Shown: piece after piece, positions 7,699 through 15,303 of the stretch
Layout of the letters: each line of letters opens with the position of its first letter
Numbering within the stretch: the first letter of the stretch is position 1
DNA from: Actinomadura sp. NAK00032
GTDB taxonomy: Bacteria > Actinomycetota > Actinomycetes > Streptosporangiales > Streptosporangiaceae
Assembly: GCF_013364275.1 (NCBI RefSeq)
Contig: NZ_CP054932.1
Span: forward strand, 4,774,001-4,838,000
DNA length: 64,000 nt
Direction of reading: 5' to 3'
Notes under the pieces: generated by a model
Seen by the model: only the letters and a program-made list of their open reading frames with translations
What the model was told of the DNA's origin: nothing
Databases searched by the model: none
Made by a program: the position numbers and the translations under genes

Positions 7699-8300
7699 CA
7701 AGGGCGGAACGGCGGTACCTCGTCCCCGAGTACGAGGAGCGGACGAGCTACGGCCGCAAGGACACCAACCCCTACAACCGGATGTTCGAGGACCGGATCG
7801 TCTTCCTCGGGGCGCCGGTGGACGACACCAGCGCCAACGACGTCACCGCGCAGCTGCTGGCGCTGGAGGGCATGGACGCCGACCGGCCCATCTCCCTCTA
7901 CATCAACTCGCCGGGCGGGTCGCTGACGGCGATGCTGGCGATCTGCGACACGATGCGCTACGTCCGCCCCGAGATCGAGACGACCTGCGTCGGGCAGGCC
8001 GGGTCGGCGGCCGCGGTGCTGCTGGCGGCGGGCTCGCCGGGCCGCCGGCAGGCGCTGCCGGGCGCGCGGATCCTGCTGCACGAGCCGGCGGTCGAGGTGT
8101 CCCGCGGCTACACCACCGACCTGGACATCCAGGCGCGGGAGGTGCTGCGGCTGCGGGCGCAGACCGAGGCGATCCTGGCGGAGGCGACCGGCCGCGACCC
8201 CGAGACGGTGCGCCGCGACCTGGACCGGGAGCGGTACTTCACCGCCGAGCAGGCCAAGGAGTACGGGCTGATCGACGCGGTGCTCGCGGGCCGCGGGTAG
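7695..8300 (+). CDS. clpP: ATP-dependent Clp protease proteolytic subunit (second of pair)
   Basis: A 201-residue ClpP translationally coupled to the previous gene. The triad is kept but the surroundings diverge: Ser104 lies in VGQAGSAAAVLL instead of the usual AASMG, His129 in ILLHEPA instead of HQP, and Asp175 in VRRDLDRER. Its N-terminus (RYLVPEYEERTSYGRKDTNPYNRMFEDRIVFLG) has the YxR/DPY-like form of actinobacterial ClpP2-class subunits. It probably forms mixed barrels with its neighbour, each ring made of one subunit type. The changed active-site loop may alter cleavage preference. Confidence 0.93.
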   Translation: MTRAERRYLVPEYEERTSYGRKDTNPYNRMFEDRIVFLGAPVDDTSANDVTAQLLALEGMDADRPISLYINSPGGSLTAMLAICDTMRYVRPEIETTCVGQAGSAAAVLLAAGSPGRRQALPGARILLHEPAVEVSRGYTTDLDIQAREVLRLRAQTEAILAEATGRDPETVRRDLDRERYFTAEQAKEYGLIDAVLAGRG

Positions 8301-8374
8301 CGCCGCGGGCCGCGGTCGGCGCGGCCGCGGCGGGCCGCGACCGGAAACGGCAGGGTTGGATCACCCCGGCGAGG

Positions 8375-8400
8375 GGAATCTTGTCACGGTGTTCAGCGTT
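8375..8400 (+). promoter_or_regulatory. SigR/SigH-type ECF sigma promoter of rbpA
   Basis: GGAAT at 8375-8379 is followed after exactly 18 bases by GTT at 8398-8400. This is the consensus of the thiol-oxidative-stress sigma factor SigR (SigH in mycobacteria). It lies about 42 bases before the rbpA start. In Streptomyces rbpA is a known SigR target, so motif and gene agree. Confidence 0.8.
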
Positions 8401-8441
8401 GGTGAGGGCAAGACCGCAAGCCGTCTGGGAGGCACGTGACG

Positions 8442-8786
8442 ATGGCCGAGCGCGCACTTCGCGGCACCCGACTCGGAGCGACGAGCTACGAGAATGATCG
8501 CAACACCGATCTGGCCCCTCGGCAAGAGGTGGACTACACCTGTACGAAGGGCCACCGGTTCACCGTGACGCTCGCCGCCGAGGCCGAGGTGCCGATGACC
8601 TGGGAATGCCGCAACTGCGGCGTGACCGCCCTGCGGGTCGACGGCGAGCTGCCCCAAGCCAAGAAGGGCAAGCCGCCGCGGACCCACTGGGACATGCTCA
8701 TGGAGCGCAGGACCGTCGAGGACCTCGAGGAGGTCCTCGCCGAGCGCCTGGAGATCCTGCGGGCGGGACGAAGGAGGTCCGCCTAG
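8442..8786 (+). CDS. rbpA: RNA polymerase-binding protein RbpA
   Basis: A 114-residue RbpA. It shows the core MAERALRGTRLGATSYENDR, zinc ligands Cys34, His38, Cys56 and Cys59 (TCTKGH and CRNCG), the basic linker KKGKPPRTHWDMLMERR and a sigma-interaction helix TVEDLEEVLAERLEILR. RbpA binds RNA polymerase with the principal sigma factor and stabilises the open complex; it occurs only in Actinobacteria. ATG 8442 is preferred to GTG 8436 because GGGAGG is correctly spaced for the ATG and too close to the GTG. A SigR-type promoter lies upstream and a strong terminator downstream. Confidence 0.97.
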   Translation: MAERALRGTRLGATSYENDRNTDLAPRQEVDYTCTKGHRFTVTLAAEAEVPMTWECRNCGVTALRVDGELPQAKKGKPPRTHWDMLMERRTVEDLEEVLAERLEILRAGRRRSA

Positions 8787-8808
8787 CGGGCGGGGGATTT
8801 GTTTCGGC

Positions 8809-8848
8809 GGGACGGGCCCGCACCGGGCGACCGGTGCGGGCCCGTCCC
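8809..8848. terminator. Bidirectional terminator between rbpA and the response regulator
   Basis: An 18-bp perfect stem (8809-8826 with 8831-8848, loop GCGA) lies between two convergent genes. It is followed by no T-run, as is usual for actinomycete terminators. It should serve both strands. Confidence 0.85.
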
Positions 8849-8859
8849 GTGTCCGGTGC

Positions 8860-9522
8860 TCAGCGGCCCGTGCGGGGCCGGACGAGGCCGCTCTCGTAGG
8901 CGGCGACGACGGCCTGCACCCGGTCGCGGAGCCCGAGCTTGCGCAGGATCCGGCTGACGTGGGTCTTCACCGTCTCCTCCCCCACCACCAGGCGGCCGGC
9001 GATCTCGGCGTTGGACAGGCCCGCGGCGACCAGGCGCAGCACGTCGGTCTCGCGGGGCGTGAGGGCGTCCAGGACGTCGAGCTCGGGCGGGCGGGGCCGC
9101 AGCCGGGCGAACTCGCCGATGAGGCGGCGGGTGACGGCCGGGGCGAGCAGCGCCTCCCCGGCGGCGACGACCCGGACGGCGTCGAACAGCCGCTCGGCGG
9201 TGACGTCCTTGAGCAGGAAGCCGCTGGCCCCGGCGACGAGCGCGGCGTAGACGTGCTCGTCGAGGTCGAAGGTGGTCAGCATCAGCACCCGCGGCGGGTC
9301 GGGTTCGGCCGTGACGCGGCGGGTGGCCTCGATGCCGTCCATGACGGGCATCCGCACGTCCATCAGCACGACGTCGGGCCGGTGCTCGCGGCACGCCCGG
9401 AGCGTCTCGGCGCCGTCGGAGGCGGTCGCCACGACGGCCAGGTCCGGCTGGGTGCCGAGCAGTGCCCCGAACCCGGCGCGGACGACCTCCTGGTCGTCGG
9501 CGACCACCACGCGCACGCTCAC
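8860..9522 (-). CDS. NarL/LuxR-family response regulator
   Basis: A 220-residue response regulator. The receiver domain has the acidic pair in VVVADDQEVV, phosphoacceptor Asp in VVLMDVRMPVMDG, and the conserved Thr and Lys in LTTFD and FLLKDV. The C-terminal LuxR helix-turn-helix is LTPRETDVLRLVAAGLSNAEIAGRLVVGEETVKTHVSRILRKLG. The GTG start overlaps the stop of the upstream histidine kinase by GTGA, so the two are translated together. Its target is probably the divergent ABC-2 exporter operon at 10648-13840. Confidence 0.95.
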   Translation of the reverse strand: MSVRVVVADDQEVVRAGFGALLGTQPDLAVVATASDGAETLRACREHRPDVVLMDVRMPVMDGIEATRRVTAEPDPPRVLMLTTFDLDEHVYAALVAGASGFLLKDVTAERLFDAVRVVAAGEALLAPAVTRRLIGEFARLRPRPPELDVLDALTPRETDVLRLVAAGLSNAEIAGRLVVGEETVKTHVSRILRKLGLRDRVQAVVAAYESGLVRPRTGR

Positions 9523-10520
9523 GGCGCCGCCACCGGCAGGACGGCCTCGACCAGGAACCCGCCGAGCGGCCCGGGACCGGTGCGCAGGTCCCCGCCCGCG
9601 GCGGCGGCGCGCTCGCGCATGCCGAGCAGCCCGTGCCCGGCGGGCCCGCCCGCGTCCCGGGGGCCGGGGCCGTTGTCGCGGACGGCCACCCGCAGCGCGT
9701 CCGGCCCGTAGTCGATCTCCACGTCGACGGCGGCGCCGGGCGCGTGCCTGCGGGCGTTGGTCAGCGCCTCCTGGGCGATCCGGTAGGCGGCCAGTTCCAG
9801 GCCGGGGTCGAGGGCGGCGACGTCCCCGCGGACGATCAGCCGCACCGCGCCGGCGCCGGACTCGCGGGTCTGGTCGACCAGGTCGAGGAGCTGCCGCAGG
9901 CCCGGCTGCGGGCGGCGGTCCGGTTCGGCGCCGGCGTCCTCGCGCAGCACGCCGAGCAGCCGGCGCATCTCGGTGAGCGCGGTGCGGGCGGTGTCGCCGA
10001 TGGCCAGCAGCCGGTCGGCGCCCTCGGCGGGCATGCCGGGGACGGCGAGCCGCGCCGTCTCGGCCTGCACGGAGATCATCGAGATGTGGTGGGCGACGAC
10101 GTCGTGCAGCTCGCGGGCGATGCGGGCCCGCTCGCCGCGCGCGGTGTGCTCCAGCAGGGTGCTCTCGAACGCGCGGCGGGACGCGGCGAGCGCGCCGGCG
10201 GCGGCGCGGCGCCGCCGGATGCGCCGCAGCGCCAGCACCGTCCAGACGGTGGCCAGGGCGGTCAGCGCGGCGACGGCGGCGCCGCGGTGCAGCGCGCACG
10301 CCGCGGCGGCGGCGACCGTGATCGTGGCGGCGGCGGCGCCGGCCCGGTCGCGGACGGCGGCCAGCGGCAGCGTCGCGCACACGTCCACGGCGATCGCCAG
10401 GGACGGCACCACACCGGAGCCGTGCGTGCGCAGGACGGCCTCGGCCACGCCCGCCGCGGCCAGGCAGGCGCCGGCCGCCGGCCACACCGGCCGCCCGTCG
10501 GTCTCCCCCACGCACGCCAT
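9519..10520 (-). CDS. Sensor histidine kinase (HisKA_3 type)
   Basis: A 333-residue membrane kinase. About four hydrophobic segments occupy residues 10-105 with almost no extracellular loop (an intramembrane-sensing type). The dimerisation box RARIARELHDVVAHHISMISVQAETA carries the phospho-His, ALTNARRHA is the N box, and DNGPGP and GHGLLGMRERAAAAGG are the G boxes. It phosphorylates the coupled response regulator. Kinases of this form beside ABC-2 exporters often sense membrane-active antibiotics; that ligand is inference. The 127-base gap to the divergent exporter genes is the shared regulatory region. Confidence 0.93.
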   Translation of the reverse strand: MACVGETDGRPVWPAAGACLAAAGVAEAVLRTHGSGVVPSLAIAVDVCATLPLAAVRDRAGAAAATITVAAAAACALHRGAAVAALTALATVWTVLALRRIRRRRAAAGALAASRRAFESTLLEHTARGERARIARELHDVVAHHISMISVQAETARLAVPGMPAEGADRLLAIGDTARTALTEMRRLLGVLREDAGAEPDRRPQPGLRQLLDLVDQTRESGAGAVRLIVRGDVAALDPGLELAAYRIAQEALTNARRHAPGAAVDVEIDYGPDALRVAVRDNGPGPRDAGGPAGHGLLGMRERAAAAGGDLRTGPGPLGGFLVEAVLPVAAP

Positions 10521-10647
10521 TGTGGCGTGGACCGCGGCGCGGCGGCGTCCCTCCCGAGGGGGACCCCGCCTCCCCCGTCCCCCGCCGGCCGGGACGGCTC
10601 CGCGGCGGGACGACGCGGCGGCCCGGCGGTCCGTAGCCTGCCGGGTC

Positions 10648-11577
10648 ATGGACGCAACCATCGAAGTGCGGGGCCTGCGCAAGCGGTACGGGGCCGCCGT
10701 CGCCGTGGACGACCTGTCGTTCACGGCCGCGCCCGGGCAGGTCACCGGGTTCGTCGGCCCGAACGGCGCCGGCAAGTCCACCACCATGCGGATGATCATG
10801 GGCCTGGACCGGCCGGACGCCGGCGCGGCGCTGGTCGGCGGCCGGCCGTACCGGTCGCTGCGGACGCCGCTGTGCCGCCTCGGGGCGATGCTGGACGCGG
10901 CGGCGGTGCATCCGGCGCGGCGGGCCCGCGACCACCTGCGCTGGCTGGCGCACGCCAACGGGCTGCCGGCGCGGCGGGTGGACGAGGTGATCGAGCTGGC
11001 CGGGCTGGGCGGCGCGGCGCGGCGCCGGGCGGGCGGGTTCTCGCTCGGCATGCGGCAGCGGCTCGGGATCGCCGCCGCGCTGCTCGGCGATCCGCCGGCG
11101 CTGATGTTCGACGAGCCGGTGAACGGCCTGGACCCCGAGGGGATCACCTGGATCCGGGGGCTGCTGCGGTCGCTGGCCGCCGAGGGGCGGGCGGTGCTGG
11201 TGTCCAGCCATCTGATGAGCGAACTGGAGGGCGGCGCCGACCACCTGGTGGTGATCGGGCGGGGCCGGCTGATCGCCGACACCAGCGTCGCCGACCTGCT
11301 GGCGGCCGCGTCCGGCGGGCGGGTGGAGCTGCGCACCGCCGAGCGGCAGGAGGCGATGACGGTGCTGGCCCGGGCGGGCGCCACGGTGACGGCGGCGGGG
11401 CGGGACACCGTGACGGTCGCGGGCGTGCCCGCCGAGCGGATCATCGCGCTGCTGACCGGCGCCGGGGTGGGGTTCAGCGGGGTCTCCGAGCACCGGGCGT
11501 CGCTGGAGGAGGCGTACATGGAGCTGACGCGGGACGCGGTGGAGTTCCAGGCGCTGACCGGGCGGGAGGCGTGGTGA
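10648..11577 (+). CDS. ABC-2 exporter ATP-binding protein
   Basis: A 309-residue ATPase: Walker A GPNGAGKSTTMRM, signature FSLGMRQRLGIAAALLG, Walker B ALMFDEPVNGLDPEG, H-loop VLVSSHLMSE, and a C-terminal regulatory region of about 80 residues typical of drug-exporter (DrrA/BcrA-like) subunits. ATG 10648 lies eight bases after TAGCCT, a -10-like hexamer, with no ribosome-binding site, so a leaderless transcript is likely. It couples by GTGA to the first permease. The exporter probably removes a lipid-like or antibiotic compound under control of the divergent two-component system. Confidence 0.92.
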   Translation: MDATIEVRGLRKRYGAAVAVDDLSFTAAPGQVTGFVGPNGAGKSTTMRMIMGLDRPDAGAALVGGRPYRSLRTPLCRLGAMLDAAAVHPARRARDHLRWLAHANGLPARRVDEVIELAGLGGAARRRAGGFSLGMRQRLGIAAALLGDPPALMFDEPVNGLDPEGITWIRGLLRSLAAEGRAVLVSSHLMSELEGGADHLVVIGRGRLIADTSVADLLAAASGGRVELRTAERQEAMTVLARAGATVTAAGRDTVTVAGVPAERIIALLTGAGVGFSGVSEHRASLEEAYMELTRDAVEFQALTGREAW

Positions 11578-13028
11578 GCGCCCCGGCGCCCGCGGCGGGC
11601 CCGGTGTACCGCAGCACCGTGCAGGCGGAGGCGCGCGACGGGTTCGGGCGGCTGCTGCTGGCGGAGTGGACCAAGCTGCGGACCGTCCCCCGGTGGATGT
11701 GGACGCTGCCGGCGGCGGTGCTGCTGACGGTGCTGGTGGCGCTGCTGTCGGGGGCGGGCAGCGAGTCGTCCGGGCCGGGCTGCGGGCCGGCGGCCGAGCA
11801 CGCGGCCGGGACGTTCGACCTGGGGCATTTCACCTACCTGCCCATGGCGGGGGACGGCGCGGTCGTCGCGCGGGTCGCCGCGCAGGAGGGCGGGGGCGCG
11901 TGGGCGAAGGCCGGGCTGATGGTCCGGGGCAGCGCGGAGCGCGGCACCCCGTACGCGGCGCTGGTGGTGACGCCGGGCCATGGCGTCCGGTTGCAGACCG
12001 GCTACGAGAGCGGCGGCGCCGGCGGCGGGACGGCCGCGGCGCCGCGCTGGCTGAAGCTGGCCCGTTCCGGCGCGACGGTGACCGGCTACGACTCGGCGGA
12101 CGGGCGGGCCTGGCACCGCGTCGGGTCGGTGCGGCTGGAGGGGCTGCCCCGGGAGGCGCTGGCGGGGATGGTCGTGGCCGTCCCCGACAAGGTCGAGGTG
12201 CAGCGCCAGTTCGGCGGCGAGAGCGTCTCAGGGACGCCGGGCGACACCCGGGCGACGTTCGACCACGTGGCGGTGTCGCCGGCGGTCCCTGGGGCGTCCT
12301 GGCGGGACCGGGGGGCGCCGGGCGGGCCCGCCGCCGACCCGGACGCGGACGGGCGCACCCGGGCCGGCGGGGCGTTCACGCTGAAGGGCACGGGCGACAT
12401 CGGCCCCGACCTGTTCGCCGACGACATCACCAAGACCACCCTCACCGGCGTGCTGGTCGGGCAGGCGGCGATCATCGCGCTCGCGGTGCTGTTCATGACG
12501 GCCGAGTACCGGCGCGGGATGCTGCGCACCACGTTCGCGGCGAGCCCCCGGCGCGGCCGGGTGCTGGCGGCCAAGGCGGTGGTGGCGGGCCTGGCGGCGC
12601 TGGCGGCCGGGCTCGCGGCGGCGTTCGGCGCGGTGCTGCTGGCCGGGCCGATCCTGCGCTCGCACGGCATGTCGCCGCCGCCGCTGTCGGACGGCGCGGT
12701 GCTGCGGGCGGTGCTCGGCACGGCGGCGCTGCTCGCGGTGATCGCGGTGTGCTCGCTGGCGGTCGCGGTGGTCGTGCGGCGCAGCGCGCCCGCGATCACG
12801 CTCGTGCTGCTGCTCCTGCTCGTCCCGCAGATCGTCGCGACGGCGCTGCCGCTGTCGGCGGCGCGGTGGCTGGAGCGGCTCACCCCGGCGGCCGGGTTCG
12901 CGATCCAGCAGACGGTCACGCGGTTCGACCGGGCGATCGCGCCGTGGGCCGGGTTCGGGGTCCTGTGCGCGTACACGGCGGCGGCCCTGGCGCTCGCGGC
13001 GTGGCTGCTGAGGCGGCGAGACGCATGA
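11574..13028 (+). CDS. ABC-2 permease with inserted extracellular lectin-like domain
   Basis: A 484-residue permease. The N-terminus has the family motif LLLAEWTKLRTVPRWMWTLP and a first membrane segment near residues 42-62. A large hydrophilic stretch follows (about 75-285) that resembles a DUF1349/concanavalin-like jelly roll: AWAKAGLMVRGSAERGTPYA, LVVTPGHGVRLQTGYES, PRWLKLARSGATVTGYDSAD, GRAWHRVGSVRLEGLP. Membrane segments resume around residue 295 (TGVLVGQAAIIALAVLFMTAEYRRG) and continue to the end. An ordinary ABC-2 permease has about 250 residues. The insert should lie outside the cell and could bind a glycan or the exported compound. Partners are the coupled ATPase and the second permease. 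Confidence 0.88.
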   Translation: MSAPAPAAGPVYRSTVQAEARDGFGRLLLAEWTKLRTVPRWMWTLPAAVLLTVLVALLSGAGSESSGPGCGPAAEHAAGTFDLGHFTYLPMAGDGAVVARVAAQEGGGAWAKAGLMVRGSAERGTPYAALVVTPGHGVRLQTGYESGGAGGGTAAAPRWLKLARSGATVTGYDSADGRAWHRVGSVRLEGLPREALAGMVVAVPDKVEVQRQFGGESVSGTPGDTRATFDHVAVSPAVPGASWRDRGAPGGPAADPDADGRTRAGGAFTLKGTGDIGPDLFADDITKTTLTGVLVGQAAIIALAVLFMTAEYRRGMLRTTFAASPRRGRVLAAKAVVAGLAALAAGLAAAFGAVLLAGPILRSHGMSPPPLSDGAVLRAVLGTAALLAVIAVCSLAVAVVVRRSAPAITLVLLLLLVPQIVATALPLSAARWLERLTPAAGFAIQQTVTRFDRAIAPWAGFGVLCAYTAAALALAAWLLRRRDA

Positions 13029-13840
13029 GGGCGGTGTGCACGAGGGCGGTGTGCGTGAGGGCGGCGCACGCGGAGTGGACGAAGCTGCGGACGCTGCCGA
13101 GCACCTGGTGGATGCTGCTGGCGCTGGCGGGCCTCACGGCGGCGGTGGGCGCCGCCGTGACGGGGTCGGTGGACACCTCGCACTGCACCAGCCCCGCGGG
13201 CTGCATGGAGGACACGCCCAAGCTGGCGCTGTCGGGCGTGCAGATCGGGCAGGTCGCGGCGGTCGTGCTCGGAGTCCTGGCGGTCGGCGGCGAGTACGCC
13301 ACCGGGACGATCGCGGCGACCCTGGCGGCGGTGCCCCGGCGAACCGCGGTGCTGGCCGCCAAGGCCGCCGTGGTCGCGGGCGCGGTGGCCGCCGCCGGGA
13401 CGGCCGGAGTGCTGGCGTCGCTGGCGGCGGGGCGGGGCCTGCTGCCCGGGAACGGGTTCACGGCCGCGAACGGGTACCCGCCGCTGTCCCCGCTGGACGG
13501 CCCGACGGCGCGGGCCGCGGCCGGCACGGTGCTGTACCTGGTGCTGGTGGCGCTGCTGTCGCTCGGGGCGGGGACGGCGCTGCGGGAGCCGGCGGCGGCC
13601 ATCACCGCGGTGCTGGCGCTGCTGTGGATCGTGCCGGTCCTCACCCGGCTCACCGCGACCGGCGTCTGGCAGGAGCGGCTGGAGAAGGCCGCGCCGATGA
13701 CGGCGGGCCTGGCGGTGCAGGCGACGCGGGGGCTGGACCGGCTGCCGATCGGGCCGTGGCAGGGCCTGGGCGTGCTGGCGTGCTACGCGGCGGCGGCGCT
13801 GCTGGCGGGCGGGGCGCTGTTCGCGCTGCGGGACGCCTGA
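13025..13840 (+). CDS. ABC-2 exporter permease, second subunit
   Basis: A 271-residue permease coupled by ATGA to the previous gene. It shares the start motif AHAEWTKLRTLPSTWWMLL with its neighbour and shows six hydrophobic segments, the short cysteine-containing loop CTSPAGCMED after the first, and GQVAAVVLGVLAVGGEYATGTI with the conserved YxxGTI element. It lacks the lectin-like insert, so the exporter is probably a heterodimeric membrane pore with one decorated half. No terminator is obvious before the convergent fxsA gene. Confidence 0.9.
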   Translation: MRAVCTRAVCVRAAHAEWTKLRTLPSTWWMLLALAGLTAAVGAAVTGSVDTSHCTSPAGCMEDTPKLALSGVQIGQVAAVVLGVLAVGGEYATGTIAATLAAVPRRTAVLAAKAAVVAGAVAAAGTAGVLASLAAGRGLLPGNGFTAANGYPPLSPLDGPTARAAAGTVLYLVLVALLSLGAGTALREPAAAITAVLALLWIVPVLTRLTATGVWQERLEKAAPMTAGLAVQATRGLDRLPIGPWQGLGVLACYAAAALLAGGALFALRDA

Positions 13841-13898
13841 GCGGCGCGGGCCGAGGCGGGGCGCGGTCGGGCGGATGCGGTCGGGCGGGCGGGTGCGG

Positions 13899-14474
13899 TC
13901 AGGCGCGGGAGGCCGTGTCGTCGTCCTCGCGCACGACCTGCCCCCCGGCCTCGCGATCCCCGGCACCGTCCTCGCGGATGACCTCGCCGCGGACCACCGG
14001 TCCCGGCGGGGTCTCCACGCGCCCGGGCCCGGGGCCGCGGCCGAACGGGTCGAACCCGGTGCCGCCGAGGCCGGGCGGGAACACGGTGGCGGCGCGCTCC
14101 TCGGCCGCCCGCATCCGCCGCTCGGCGAACCGGGACAGGGCACGGCGGGCCAGGGGCCGGGTGAACGGCAGCACGAGCAGCAGCCCGGGGACGTCGGTGA
14201 GGAAGCCCGGGAACAGCAGCAGCATGCCGCCGGCCATGACCAGCGCGGCGTCGCCGAGTTCGCGGTCGTGCAGGACGCCGCTGCGCAGGGTGTCGTTGAG
14301 GGCGCCCCAGGCCCGGCGGCCCTCGCGCCGGACGAGCCACACGCCGAGCACGGCCTCGGCGGCCAGCAGCCCGGCCGTGGCCCAGCCGCCGATCGCGGCG
14401 CCGACCTGGAGGATCACGAGGATCTCCAGCACGGGCACGGCCAGGATTCCCAGGACGATCAGCAGCAGCGGCAT
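13899..14474 (-). CDS. fxsA: FxsA family membrane protein
   Basis: A 191-residue protein with hydrophobic segments at residues 1-17, 24-46 and about 76-100. These include the FxsA hallmark LVMAGGMLLLFPGFLTDVPGLLLVLPFTRP. The cytoplasmic tail is charged and rich in glycine and proline. FxsA was named for suppressing F-plasmid exclusion of phage T7 in E. coli; its normal function is unknown. In actinomycetes it commonly neighbours ppm1, lnt and rbpA, as here. Confidence 0.92.
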   Translation of the reverse strand: MPLLLIVLGILAVPVLEILVILQVGAAIGGWATAGLLAAEAVLGVWLVRREGRRAWGALNDTLRSGVLHDRELGDAALVMAGGMLLLFPGFLTDVPGLLLVLPFTRPLARRALSRFAERRMRAAEERAATVFPPGLGGTGFDPFGRGPGPGRVETPPGPVVRGEVIREDGAGDREAGGQVVREDDDTASRA

Positions 14475-14551
14475 GGCCTCATCTTCGGGTCGGGGTGAGC
14501 CTCTCCCCTACAACAACGCCGGGACGGGCCCGAACGTTTCCCGCGCCGGGG

Positions 14552-15298
14552 TCAGCGGGGCGGGCGGATCTTGCTGACACGGTCGGACATCCCCCACTGG
14601 GTGATGCGCAGCGCCGCCTCGGCCATCACGTCCCGGCTCATCTTGCTGGTGCCGTGCTCGCGTTCGACGAACGTGATCGGCACCTCCACCACGCGCAGCC
14701 CCTGCCGCACGGCCCGCAGCGCCAGGTCGATCTGGAAGCAGTAGCCGCGCGAGTCGACCTCCTCCAGCCCGATCTTGGCCAGCGTCGCGGCGCGGAACGC
14801 GCGGTAGCCGGCGGTGGCGTCGTGCAGCGGGATGCCGAGCATGAGCCGGGCGTAGGTGTTGGCGCCGCGCGACAGCGCCTCGCGCCGCTTGGGCCAGTTG
14901 CGCACCTTGCCGCCGGGGACCCAGCGGGCGCCGATGACCAGGTCGGCGTCCTCCAGCGCGGCCAGCAGCCGCGGCAGTTCCTCGGGCTGGTGGGAGCCGT
15001 CGGCGTCCATCTCGACCATGACGTCGTAGCCGTGCTCGGCGGCCCACCGGAACCCGGCGATGTAGGCGGGGCCGAGGCCGTCCTTGCCCTGGCGGTGCAG
15101 GACCTGGACCTGCTCGTCGGCCGCGGCCATCGCGTCGGCGACCTCGCCGGTGCCGTCGGGGCTGGCGTCGTCGACGACCAGGACGTCCACCGACGGGACG
15201 GCCGCGCGGACCCGGCCGGTGATGCGCTCGATGTTGTCCCGCTCGTTGTAGGTCGGGATGATCACGAGCACCCGGCCCAGGCCGGCTGGGATCTCCAT
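14552..15298 (-). CDS. ppm1: Polyprenol monophosphomannose synthase (Ppm1 type)
   Basis: A 248-residue GT2 glycosyltransferase. It has VLVIIPTYNERDNIERI, the DxD region VVDDASPDGTGEVAD, VMVEMDADGSHQPEELPRLL and the acceptor-end EVDSRGYCFQIDLALRAV. These enzymes transfer mannose from GDP-mannose to polyprenol phosphate, giving the donor for lipoglycan and protein O-mannosylation. The 5-base gap to the upstream lnt gene implies one operon; in mycobacteria the two activities can be fused. It is soluble, without membrane helices. Confidence 0.92.
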   Translation of the reverse strand: MEIPAGLGRVLVIIPTYNERDNIERITGRVRAAVPSVDVLVVDDASPDGTGEVADAMAAADEQVQVLHRQGKDGLGPAYIAGFRWAAEHGYDVMVEMDADGSHQPEELPRLLAALEDADLVIGARWVPGGKVRNWPKRREALSRGANTYARLMLGIPLHDATAGYRAFRAATLAKIGLEEVDSRGYCFQIDLALRAVRQGLRVVEVPITFVEREHGTSKMSRDVMAEAALRITQWGMSDRVSKIRPPR

Positions 15299-15303
15299 CG
15301 GTG

